Shown here in pieces: positions 34,875-45,355 of a stretch of 64,000 nt of DNA. Below the pieces are notes generated by a model, which searched no databases, was not told the origin of the DNA, and worked only from the letters and a program-made list of their open reading frames with translations. The stretch is from Yamagishiella unicocca (taxonomy: Eukaryota > Chlorophyta > Chlorophyceae > Chlamydomonadales > Volvocaceae), in contig BDSL01000064.1 in assembly GCA_003116995.1 (NCBI GenBank), forward strand, positions 248,001-312,000, given 5' to 3'. Position 1 is the first letter of the stretch; each line of letters starts with the position of its first letter. Made by a program: the position numbers and the translations under genes.

Positions 34875-36489
34875 CTAGCTGCTTCCGGCCATCACCCGCC
34901 GTGACCGCAATCGGGACCTTTTGATCTTCGATGCGGCGACTCTATCGCCGGCTTCCTCCACACTAGCTACAGCCGCCTTGACGGCCTGGCTACTGCCGCC
35001 ACCAGCGCCATCACCAGCGCCATCACCGCCGCCGCCGACGCGGCCGCTGAGGGGCCCCCCGCCCTGTAGATGGTGCCAGGACCCAACTGCTGACGCCGCC
35101 TGCGCCGCCCGCAACTCATCCTCCTGCTCCTTTGGTGACTTCTTGTTGGCGATTTGTTGAGAGGTCGCGCTCTTGGCAGCTCTCCTAGCGTCAGAGGCCA
35201 CTGCATCCAGGTCAGATCCGCTTGCGTCGATTCGGACCAAAGAGATGGCGTCAGGCCTGGCGGCGGCGCGGCCGGACAGGCGGGCGGCCGCGCGCGAAAA
35301 CGTGGCGGCAGTGCGCCTGCTGACGTCGCCTGGCATAAGGCCCGCGAAGAGGCCGTACGGGTTCTCGGTTTGGCTGAACAGCTGGGAGCAAGCGAGCGAG
35401 GAAGCGCCCTGCGGGACAGCAGCGGCAGCGGCAGCGGCAGCGGTTGCGGTTGTTGGCGACATGGCTCATCGATCAGTTGCGAGCCGAGTGCATGGTGTGG
35501 GCAGGCATAAGCCATTGGTTGGGTCCATGGCTGGGTTGGGTGGGCTCGATTGGATGTGCACCGGCGTCCGACGCGGGACCGACAGACGCAGGCTGCCGAC
35601 CCCGCATACCTTTTTTTAACCGTAACCTTCCAACCACATCCCTAGCCGCCTCCCTAGCCACCGTATCGATGTGTTTCTCCCTCACCACCGTCCGCCGACC
35701 ATGTGCCAACTATCCTGTCCTTGTCGCGCAAACGGTTTTTATGCCACCCCCGCCCCCCCAGCTACACTTCCCATGCCGAGTAACTGTTTCTTTCTGTACC
35801 CCCCACATACACACGCATCACCCACAACGTACGTACGATGCACTCACCATGAGCAGCACCAAGTACACCACCGCCATGCAGGTCAGGACCGCGGGAGCCA
35901 CGCTACGAGCTCTAGGTGCCTCCGACGAGGCGACTGGACCCTTGACAGCGGCACCGCCGCAATTGCCGCCGCTGCCGCTGCCACAGCCGCAGTTGCCACC
36001 GCCGCTGCCGCCGCTGCCGCCGCCGCTGCCGCCGCTGCCGCTGCCGCTGCCGCTGCCGCTGCCGCTGCCGCTGCCGCTGCCGCTGCCGCTGCCGCCGCCG
36101 CTGGTAGCACAGCTCGCACCCTCAGTCGCCGAGGCCGCTGGCCCAGCTGCCGGCACCAGCACCACGCAATCTCTGCGCGAGGGCAGGACCACCGTCGGAG
36201 CCGCTAGCGGTGACGAGGGCGGCGGAAGCCTCGATGGTCGAATGAACAGCGGCTGCCGCATTATTTCTTGTTGGCGCGGCGGGCTGCCGGCTGGCCGAAC
36301 GGGCGAAGGCGAGCGCGTGCCGCTCCGAGAAACGTGTCGAGAGAGCAGCCAGGCTGTGCGGTGGTCGGGAAGGGTCGGCAAGGGGATGGCGGCAGACCCC
36401 GGGGGACTGCCCGCTTCGCGGAGTCGTTCTGGGTCTCCGCCCACTGCGGCTGTGGGAGCGCCGATGCAGCGCTGCGCGCTGGAAGGCAT
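34875..36489 (-). CDS. Hypothetical protein with one membrane helix and a Gly-Ser linker
   Basis: Two exons, 36489-35848 and 35408-34875, joined in phase 0 by a GTGAGT donor and a CTGTCCCGCAG acceptor, giving 391 residues. The N-terminal part is Pro/Ser/Arg-rich, then comes a GSGSGS run encoded by a 6-bp repeat, then a hydrophobic segment VAPAVLTCMAVVYLVLLM. After it come NPYGLFAGLMPGDV and an Arg/Ala-rich, probably helical stretch with a KIKRSRLRSRR basic end. I do not recognise the family. A TATA-like TATAATAA lies only about 25 bp upstream of this start, so the true start may be further in (for example the Met of MRQPLF) or the box is not used. The exon 1 frame is the less certain part. 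Confidence 0.5.
35700..35752 (+). repeat. Intronic family C element
   Basis: CCAACTATCCTGTCCTTGTC, AAACGGTTTTTATGCCACCC, antisense to the gene, in intron 35409-35847. Confidence 0.8.
35771..35804 (+). repeat. Intronic family B element
   Basis: CCATGCCGAGTAACTGTTTC then a C run. It follows the family C copy in the same order as at 55652 and 55715. Confidence 0.75.
36000..36110 (+). repeat. 6-bp microsatellite GCCGCT encoding Gly-Ser
   Basis: Read on the minus strand it codes the GS linker of the hypothetical protein. Confidence 0.9.
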
Positions 36490-38080
36490 GTCTCGACGGT
36501 GTTGCGTTATTATATGACGATAAATTTGCGACCAAAGGAAAGCGTGGCCTGCGCGGGTGCGGGTCGCGGAAGGGCCGCTGTCAAGGGCTAATTCTGTGAC
36601 TGGAATCTGAGCGACGCGGCTGCGAGGCAATTTAAGTAACCGCAGAGGAGCCAATTAAGCAGGTGCAAAGTATCACGACTTCTTCGTAGGTGTCTCGGGG
36701 ATAGCATAGTTGCCCGACACCGCCCGTATGACCTACCGGCTGGTCCGCTACGCTGGGCAGTCCGGGAAGCGCAGCCGACCGTATGTCTTGGCAGGTTTAA
36801 ATCATTGCATTAGGGTGCCCTTTGCCTCACTGGATACGGGGCGCTGGATACGGAGGGATAGCGTTGGACCTCGGAGGCGTGAATTTGGAGGCGTGAGTTT
36901 CAGAATTTGCTTGCTGCGCACTCCGCGAAGGCGCAACGGGATTAAACGTGGTTATCATTTTGTAATAAATGTTAAAGTATAAATATTGTGCAGGCGGGCA
37001 CGCTGTGAAATGACTTCCCTCGGTTCTCACGTGCAACCGCTGCAACAGGGTTGCAACTGCAGCGGAAGCGACAGGTGACATGAAAGGTTCGAACACCAGG
37101 AAATCTCGGCTGATCAATGTGCATCCTGACAAATATAATACACCAATATTAGTTGGCTCGTAGCTTCCTTTGGACTGTGGTCTAGGTGCACCAGGGTGCA
37201 CTATCACAACTCGAATTGGCCAGAGCAGCTCAGCGCAGTTGCAATGCAAGTCCCTTGCAAACGGTAATGCTGGATATATATGGTCCCGCTGCTGCGTGAT
37301 GCTGCGCCGCTCCGCACAGCAACCAACGCATCGATCCGTGGTTTCTTACCAGTTCTAACATAACAGCACCGCAGACCTACCGTAAACCGTATGATCGGTG
37401 ACTGACTGATCCCGTTGCATACCGACAATAAGCAAGACATCCATATTTGTTACAAAACATATTGGCTTAATACGGTGACTTCGTTGCATAACCTTAAGGT
37501 GCCCTAGTACGGCGCCGGGAAGTCCTGTTCAACGTGCGCCAAGGACCATGCCGTGTAGGCCTAACATTGAGTCGCAGCGCAACGTCACGCGCTTTACCAA
37601 AGCAGCTGGCATCCAAAACCATCAGCCGCAAGCTTAACCGACGAGGGGTAGACCCCTGCTGCCCAAACTACGGTACAAGTGGGTACAAGGGAGGATACCA
37701 CTCCACCTCGGCAGACAGGCTTACGCTGCCGCCAAGGGGAGATGAAACCCTAATGCGCGGCATGGCGCCACAACCACACATCCTCGGTGGCAACGAGACC
37801 AGCCCCGCAATTCCTGCGGAGCTGCGCGCATGTGGCCACGTGCGCTGACGTTGGATCGCTCGCTACAAAAAAAACATCCGTACATAACATTTTGGATGAA
37901 GGATATCAGTGCTTCGCTAGGGCCCGCGGGGTCGCCAAGTGCGAATGAATCAACACATCCATCGAAACGCTACCACCAACTCAGCTGACAGAGCTAGGTA
38001 GACATCGCTCGACGGGAGCCGATGGTCGAACTAAGTACATATTTTTAATAATATTTAAAAAAAGCAAAATTCCTAATTCG

Positions 38081-38105
38081 CACACACACACACACACACA
38101 CACAC
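38081..38105 (+). repeat. CA dinucleotide microsatellite
   Basis: About 12 CA units. Confidence 0.95.
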
Positions 38106-38783
38106 CTACGTTATGCGCACATTGTGGCCCGGCTGGGACCAGGCTGACGGCTTCCGTCCGTAAATGTGCGGCATGAGTGACCCCCTCACCGCCCCCCATA
38201 ACCATGTCTTCGTGCCTCTCCAAGCTGGGCTTCCATCTTCAGCCCTGCCCTCAGGTCACACCGCAAAAGGAAACAGACAAGCAAATAGGATTAAGCCCGG
38301 AAACGAGCAATACCTGCCCCCGGACAAAACTACTTTACCGTCGTCATAGCAATCAAGGGCATGCCATAAAGTCGACACAATGAACTAAAGCTCGTGCCCT
38401 CGTCTCGTTGAGGCGTTGAATACCCACCAACTGGCACCAGAAGGTTGGTTGCACGCGCGCCAACTGTCCAACCGTCCCTCGTTATCGCAAAGCAATCACC
38501 GCCGTTATGAGGCGCTGCAGCAACCGACGCCGGTACGAACGTTGGAGACAGTTGGAGCTGTAACCAACGAATCGCCCGTTGACTACAGCCACCGCAGTTG
38601 CTGCCGTCATAAACATTGCAGCCGCCGTTGGTGCTGGCTGGCTGCGTCATTTGGTTGGGCTACGATCGGCCCCATCGCCACCGCCGACACGACTCGGACG
38701 ATATAAATCTTACGGCCACCACTATCCAAAGAAAAGGGTTTATAAGGCCCCTTATGACCGCAAAGCCCGACAGCTTCTAGACC

Positions 38784-38813
38784 GCCCCGCACGACCACAG
38801 CATCGTGCGGGGC
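38784..38813. repeat. GC-rich hairpin (11-bp stem, 8-nt loop)
   Basis: GCCCCGCACGA and TCGTGCGGGGC around CCACAGCA. Function unknown. Confidence 0.8.
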
Positions 38814-38983
38814 GTGGTATCAAGGGGCGCGTTGCAAGTAGGGCCCTATGCTAGAGGTCTTCTGCCAAGTTAGCGACCAGTGGAACCACAACGGGACAAC
38901 AGGACCGAGACCGAACCGGGGGGCGGGGAGAGATGCCAAGGACCCCATCGGGCCTTATCCTCCACTGGCCTCCCCATCGGGCC

Positions 38984-41900
38984 TTATCCGCCACCCCTCG
39001 GTGTAGCCATGGGCCCCTTGCTGGAGGGGCGACGAGGGGGCGGCCGCCGGCGCGGCGGGGACTGCGCACGCTTCGGCGGCGGCGCCTTGCCCTTCGGCTG
39101 CGGCGGCGGCGATGCGCTCTTCAGCGGCGGCGGCGGCGAGCCCCTGGGCGGTGGCTTCGCCCCTCTCGGCGGCGGCGACCGTTGGTTGGGTCCGTGATGA
39201 GGTGACGGCGGCGAAGGCGGCGGAGGCTTCTTCGGCCCCGATGAGTGCGGTGGAGGCGGTTGGGCCTTATGCGACGGAGGTTTGTACGTTGTGCGCGTGC
39301 AGTTGGGTGCGTACGGCGTGTAGTTGCCGGGGGTGGCGTCAACCAGCTCGCCGGTCGCCATCATGCCAACCGCCTGCGGAAGCAGCGGGGATGGCACGTG
39401 GGGAGTAGTTTACCGGTAGCGGTTGGGGGTTGAGTGGTCGGGGTAACGAGGTAACAGGGGTTTCAGTCGGGGGAACGAAAGCGTGTGTTGCTCCCCTCCG
39501 CCCCCCTCCTCTCCACCCTCCCCCATTCTCCACCAAGCTCTCCAGCAAGCATCTCGAAACGTCTGTTCTAAACGGTTTTTGCGCATCCACGGGTATTCCT
39601 CGCAACCCCCCCTTCCGTTCCCGCCTCCACACCTTTTCCATGATGGCCGAGATGTTCCTGGACATCGCGGTGTCGCCCAAGCTGCGCGCTTTGTCAACTG
39701 TCGTACACAGACCCAAGGGTCCAGGGCCCGTTAATTTGGCGGCGGTGGAGCATATATCGATGCCCCGCACTCGGGGGTAGTACGACACGAAGTTAAAGCA
39801 CCTGGGGTCGGGCATTCGGGAGATGGAGCGGGGGAAAGAGAGGGTTGGCGGCTGGTTCGGGAGATGTTCCGTGTCCTAGCAAGAGAGCCGGGCGTGGCAG
39901 GAGGGGGCAAGGGGGGGTTCAGGACGGCCGCAAGTCGTAGTGAAGCCGCTGGGGCGTCCGGCGAAGCAACCGAACGCGGCGAATACATGACGTTTGACGT
40001 AACAGCTCCAGAGACAACCGTTACTGGGGCACGACATTGTTGCTATGGGAAGTTTGCACGTGCCGTGGACCTGTGCGGTGTGCCGTACACCCCTGCTGCA
40101 CACACCCCTATCCGGGCCTTTGCACAATAACCCCTTTGGCTCGCCGCATCGCGTCGGCGACGCGGCGCCCTCCTCCTCCCCCCTCCCCCTCCCCCCCATC
40201 CCTCCAAACCCTAACCCCCTCCCCCAGACCCCTTCCCCTCCCTCCAAACCCTAAGCCCCATCCCACCCCCCTCGCCTCCTCACATCTCATCGCTGGTTCG
40301 CTCTCCGAAGTAGGTGTTGTTAGTGCGGCTGCGGGAGTCCCAGGTGCAGGTGGTGATCAACTCGTCGCCTGGCAGCAGCTGGTTGCGTGTGACATCGGTG
40401 AAGGTGGAGCCCTGCAGGGGGGGGGAGGGGGGTTACGAAAAAAGAACCGGTGACCGGTGTGTGGGGGTGTGCCACCGCTGCTGCTGCCAGGGCCGAGACG
40501 GATCGGGGTGTTTTCAGCTGCCCGGAGTTGAAGGGGCTAAAACCCTAAAACCCTTACCCCCCCGCTCCTCCCCCCCCGCCACCTGCCTGGAAGTCGAAGC
40601 CGTACTTCTTGCGCTCCCCCAGCGGCGCCATCTCCTTGCCATCCCGGAACCACTGCGGGGGCAGGGGTGTCGTGGGAGACCCGTGGGTCGGCACTGGAAA
40701 AGTAAACCCGAGTAGGAAACATCTGATAAACTCGCAGGCTACCCTCGGGTATGTGTGTGTATGTTTTGTGGGAAAGGCTTCCGCTGGTGGCGGTGTAAAC
40801 AGACACCCCCCCCCCACACACACACCTCCCCCACACACATACCCGCACACACCCGCACACACCCGCACACACCCGCACATACACACCCGCACACACACCC
40901 CCGCACCCCCACCTGCGTGCGAATGCTCTTGCCCAAATTGTGCATGTGGAACGCCGTCCAAACGACGGTGACGGGACCAGGCAGGTGTTGGGTGCAGGCC
41001 CTGAAGGAGGGGGGCGGGGGGGGTGTAGGGGGGGCCGGGGGAATCGAAGGAGGCCGGGGGGGTACATTAAAAACACCGGTGACGCGAGCAGCCCGGATGG
41101 AGGGGGCACGTCGGCGGGCAGGGGTAGGCAGGGGACTTGCGGGTTCGTGGAGGGGCATGCAGGAGGGCAGCGGGGCACGGAACCGGGGGTCAAAGGACCG
41201 CCTCAAGACACCCAGAGAGCCCTGTGCTGTGTGCTGTGTGATGAGGGATGTGTGATGAGGGATGAGGGATGAGGGATGAGGGATGAGGGATGAGGGATGA
41301 GGGATGAGGGATGGGGGATGGGGGATGAGGGATGGGGGATGGGGGATGGGGCTCCCGGGCCGGCAGGTAGGGCTCCCCCATGGCACCATGGCAGGAAGCA
41401 TAGTCCCCTAGGGGTCCCGCCCGGCCCTGGCAATGCTCCCCTCCCGCCGCTCGCTACGCCCCCCCCCCCCACTACGGGCATCACTGGTTTCCCTCTCTTG
41501 CCAATTCACGAGTTTGCTCTCTGACCCCGCCACCTCGCCACATGGTCCACAACGGTGGGCCCCCCCCCACGGATTATGCACCAAGCTACACTGCCCATGT
41601 CGAATAACCTGTTCATTTCTGTTACATCCCCCCCGCCCCCGCCGCTTACTTCCACGGGTCTTCCTCGAAACCCCGCCGCTTACTTAGGGCACAAGTTGGG
41701 TACGGAGCTAAAGCTCTCCATGCCCGGCGGTATGCTGAACATGATCGTACCAACCGCCATAACGCCCATGTCGTACGGCCGTAGCGCGGTGGTGGCCCCC
41801 AGCCGGAAGCCGCTGCTGTCCACCAGACCCGCCTGGAGGTCCAGGTTGTTGTAGTGCACCTGGCGGGCGGTTGGTGGCGGTTGGCGATGGTTGGCGGTGG

Positions 41901-44895
41901 TTGAGGACCGATTCGACGCGGTTTCGACGGGGACGTTGAGCTCCGCAGGATCGAGTGCCCCCCACCCAAATATCGGTAGTAGTACGGCAGCTGGGGCTCA
42001 ACCACCAACCACCCAACCACCAACTCACCTGCAGGGCCACCCACGTGATGCCGCTGTCCCCCCCTAGAGCGAACCCCGCCTCCGGCGGAGCGTAAGCCTT
42101 GTCCTGGCCCGGCGCCCACAGCATGTAGAACGTCTGCGCGGGAGAGGGTGGGGCGATGCGGGGTCGTCGTACGTTACGAACTGCCGTACAACCGTGCGAA
42201 GCTGTGCGGCCTGCTGGGTGCTCTCTTCGCAGCTTCCGCCTCGAGGCCTCCCGACATGACCCCTCGACCCTCATGCTCCCCTGCTGCCTCCCTCCCCTCC
42301 CTCCCCTCCCTCCCCTCCCTCCCCTCCCTCCCTCCCTTCCCTCCCTCTCTCCCTCCCCTCTCCCCCTCCTCTTCCTCACCACGCACGACGGGTCCATGGA
42401 CGTACACGTGTAGGTCTTCCCGGGCTCCGCCGGCGGCTGGGTGCAGGCGTAGATGATCATATGGTGCACATTGAGGGGATGGTCCACCACCACCTTTAGG
42501 GGGGTAAGGGGGGCGGGGGGGGGCCATCGGCAAAATTCAGACGACCGAAGGAGGCTCCAGGAAGGGCAGGAAGGCTCCAGGGGGACAGGGCACAGAAAGG
42601 CTCCAGCTCCTGTTCCCCCACCTCCCTTCTCCATGGCCTTGCGCATGAACGAGCTAGCGGTCAGTGAACACCCCAGTCTCCGTCAGAGCCTTTGCGGCTG
42701 CCGTGTCGGCAGACCTCTGTCCCATAAGGCCCCCAACACCACAACGCCTCTCCCTCCCGTGCAAACATCGCCCCCCGCGATTCTCTTATACCCCCACCGC
42801 GATTCTCTTCCACCCCACCGCGATTCTCTTATACCCCCACCGCGATTCTCTTATACCCTCCCCCCCGCGTACCTCCCAATCCGTGACGTGCACCTTGGTA
42901 CCGGGCTGCAACGCGGCGTGGCATGAGGGGAAACGACGGGGGGCATGAAGGGGCATGGGAGGGTTTGGGTAGGTCAGCAACAGAGGTGGCTGATGGTGGG
43001 CCATACCGATAGTGGCATTGCAAAGGCTGCGCATGCTGGGGAGGGCCTCATGACGAGACGAGGATTTAAGGTGGAACGGATTAGGCCGGAGAGGTGGAGC
43101 TCAAACGTGTTGAGATGTGACTTGTGACGTTTTTGAGAGTGTAATGTGTGAGGTGTAATGTGTGAGAGTGTGACTCAGCCCGCCCGCCCGCCCGCCCGCC
43201 CGCCGTACGTACGTTGGGCAGCTCGGCGTGACGGCACAGGTAGCTGGTGGGCTCCGCGGGGATCGGTACCTCCGACATACGCACTTCCCAGACGAACGAG
43301 CTGCTGGTGTTGGTGCTGGTTTCGGAGACGGCGACGGCGGCACCGCTATCAGCACCCACACCAGCCTCCTGCTCGTCCCGCTGTCGCTCCCCGCCTGAAT
43401 TTATTGCGAAGGACGGCTGTGGCGCCGCGCCACCTTGGGTCGGCAGTAGCGGCAGCAGCACCAGCTGCGCGGTGCCTCGGTGCTCCTGGCCGTGGTAGCC
43501 CCAGGGCTTGCCGTACGCGAACACTATGTACTGTATCGTACCACGGAGGATCCTGCGAGGTAAGGGGAGAGGGGGGGGGGGCGGACAACAAGGAGAGTGG
43601 TGTCGGGTATGGTGGGGTTGCATGCCGGGTAGGGAGGGGGGTTGAAAATATATATGTCCACGAATCCACGGCCGACAAACCAAGGGCGATGAGGATGGCG
43701 GTCCAAGAAGCGATAGTCGGTGAGTTGACGGAGGGGAGGCGCGGATGGGAGGGTGTGCGCGTCTGGTGCGATGGGTGGGTGAGTCGAATATGGTGTAAGT
43801 GTGCGTGGAGGGGGGCTATGCGTATCGGGCGGCAGGAGGAGGTCAGAGGCAGCGACCTGAAGCGAACTGGGAAATAGGGTGTGGCAGCAGTCCCTACATA
43901 CCCCGTCAGGAATGGTAGCGTCGACCAGGTAATGAGTTTGGATGCAGCGAAAGGCTGGGGCAGTAGGGAGGTGATCCACTCTTTCAGTCTGTCTACGCGT
44001 GCACCTGAGGCCGAGGCTGCCTGACGGTATCCTGGGGACGGGCGTCGACAGGAGCTTCGTTCCAGGTGCTGTGATGCTGTGTGGGGAAACCGGCCGTTAT
44101 TGCTGTCTCCGAAACCAGACCATGGACACGGTCGGCGGCCTTTGCTTGCTGCCACATGTACCGCAAAATATCTCCTCGCTGCTCGCCGCCCGCCACCCCC
44201 TCGGTTCGTCTCGCTTGATGGCAGCCGTAACATACGCTCAAACAACGCCACAACACCTAACAATGCGTCTGATTGCGGCGAGGAACTCAACAACGCGAGC
44301 CGGTCGGCGCTCGCAACCGTTTGCGATATTCCTGTTCCGCTCGTTCGCATTCCTCCCCGGCGTCCGTCCCTAAAGCAAGCCCACCAGATAGCCAGGCTTA
44401 CCGAGCGTCTTCTTCCTCATCGCAGGTGTCAAGAGGCCTCCATAACTCAACCGTAGTAGCGGTGTCCGTGCTACTGACGGATAGCAGGACAGCGTCTTGG
44501 TTCCTTGCGTCCAACGACGGGGGTTCAAACGCAGTAGACCAGTAGTCGCCAATCGACCATGCGGGGTCGCCCGAGGATTTTCTTCGTACGATGGCTAAAT
44601 CGGCAGCGAGCATTCCGCCGGCCTCCGACAACCCAACCCCCAGCCAGTTCCAGGCCCCGTCGACGTCCATACCAAAAGTGATTCCATCACCGTCATCACG
44701 CCAGTGGAGCGCTACCGTCGGGCTGAGGAGGCGGCAATATGCGTAATCCTCTTGACGAAATATCCGGTAGCAGCTGGCCCCCTGGACATATACGTGCACC
44801 GAGAAAGGTTGTAGGAGACAAAGCAGCAAAATAACAGTCATCCACTTCTTCATTACGTGTGGCATTGCGTGGTGCATTTGTGTGAGTTGTCGCAA
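38984..44895 (-). CDS. DOMON / copper type II monooxygenase (dopamine beta-hydroxylase-like) with Pro-rich tail
   Basis: Eleven exons, all phases consistent: 44895-44402, 43552-43213, 42905-42873, 42493-42380, 42133-42029, 41859-41684, 41000-40913, 40652-40587, 40411-40284, 39801-39633, 39373-38984; at most 700 residues. The start is one of four in-frame Met codons (44895, 44877, 44865, 44853); each precedes a signal peptide (MTVILLLCLLQPFSVHVYV). A DOMON domain (about residues 40-170) leads into a monooxygenase core with the expected copper ligands: HH in NVHHMIIYAC, His of VHYNN, HxH in FHMHNLG, and Met of SDEMCFNFVSYYP. CPKACTQHLPGP is also typical. The last about 100 residues are Pro/Lys/Arg-rich. 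Family role: ascorbate-dependent hydroxylation in the secretory pathway or outside the cell; substrate unknown. Oddities: a 33-nt exon (42905-42873) and a likely GC-AG intron after 40587 (donor GCAGGT). Confidence 0.9.
39578..39612 (+). repeat. Intronic family D-like element
   Basis: GCATCCACGGGTATTCCTCG then a C run, in intron 39374-39632, antisense to the gene. Very similar copies at about 41645 and 57015. Confidence 0.65.
40429..40454 (-). repeat. Intronic family B element (reverse)
   Basis: Complement of GGTCACCGGTTCTTT, in the GC-AG intron 40412-40586, sense to the gene. Confidence 0.6.
40841..40912 (+). repeat. ACACCCGCAC minisatellite
   Basis: About seven units in intron 40653-40912, running up to the 5' splice site on the minus strand. 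Confidence 0.85.
41058..41092 (-). repeat. Intronic family B element (reverse, diverged)
   Basis: Complement of GTCACCGGTGTTTTTAATG plus a C run, in intron 41001-41683. Confidence 0.5.
41240..41350 (+). repeat. 7-bp minisatellite ATGAGGG
   Basis: About 15 units in intron 41001-41683. Confidence 0.9.
41593..41680 (+). repeat. Adjacent family B and family D-like elements
   Basis: CATGTCGAATAACCTGTTC (B, 41593-41630) then ACTTCCACGGGTCTTCCTCG (41645-41680), just inside the donor of intron 41001-41683 and antisense to the gene. Confidence 0.65.
42285..42365 (+). repeat. CCCTCCCT pyrimidine tract
   Basis: Purine-rich on the gene's strand, in intron 42134-42379. Confidence 0.85.
42771..42862 (+). 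repeat. Four tandem family D-derived units
   Basis: Unit CCGCGATTCTCTTATACCCC repeated four times (about 22 bp) in intron 42494-42872. A dispersed element seems to have become a minisatellite. Confidence 0.85.
43642..43680 (-). repeat. Intronic family D element
   Basis: Reverse copy with GGCCGTGGATTCGTGG in the 849-bp first intron (43553-44401). Confidence 0.75.
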
Positions 44896-45355
44896 CCCGA
44901 AGTTGGACGCGCTTCAACGTCCGATGAAAATCACTGCAGAGGTAGATAGTATAGGTGCGCAACTCCTGGAACTCGCGGGTTTCCAGTGTCTGCTGCAGAT
45001 GCAAGTCCTTAGAGGAGTGTCTCAACGAAATGCATTGAATGCACCATGGCGGAATTACAACACTAACGTCCATGCAAACCTGGTTAGTGGATGAGGTTTA
45101 CGCATGCCGGGTATATCGTACATTTCGTATATCATGTGTGCTATGCCTGCCGTGCAATTGTGTACGGATGCGCGGGAACTGAGAAACTCCATGCCAATCA
45201 GTGTACTCTCTTGCGCACTTCGTAACTGCAAGGCTTACAACTGCAATAAGATCATGGCATCCTACGGTCAGGATGATATGCCTGGTTGCGTTGCTGTCAA
45301 TTTGAACGCTCTTGGACCCAAAACGCCGCTATCATAGGCGTCCTCGACCATCGGT
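44896..45355. promoter_or_regulatory. Shared upstream region of two divergent genes
   Basis: 460 bp between the monooxygenase start (minus) and the Treslin-like start (plus). No clear TATA box. It must hold both core promoters if the starts are right. Confidence 0.5.

Larger units (their letters stand above)
36490..38983. other. Intergenic, nothing recognised
   Basis: No gene with support. Contains a CA microsatellite at 38081-38105 and a GC-rich hairpin at 38784-38813. It includes the upstream region of the 36489 gene and the 3' side of the monooxygenase gene. Confidence 0.5.

Noticed and set aside
35444..36517. 357-codon plus-strand frame
   Set aside because: Opposite the hypothetical minus-strand gene; its Leu-Pro run is only the GCCGCT repeat. 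The minus model has good splice signals and TGTAA.
43349..44350. 333-codon minus-strand frame
   Set aside because: Lies mostly in the first monooxygenase intron; joining 44402 to 43552 gives exact phase and family sequence.
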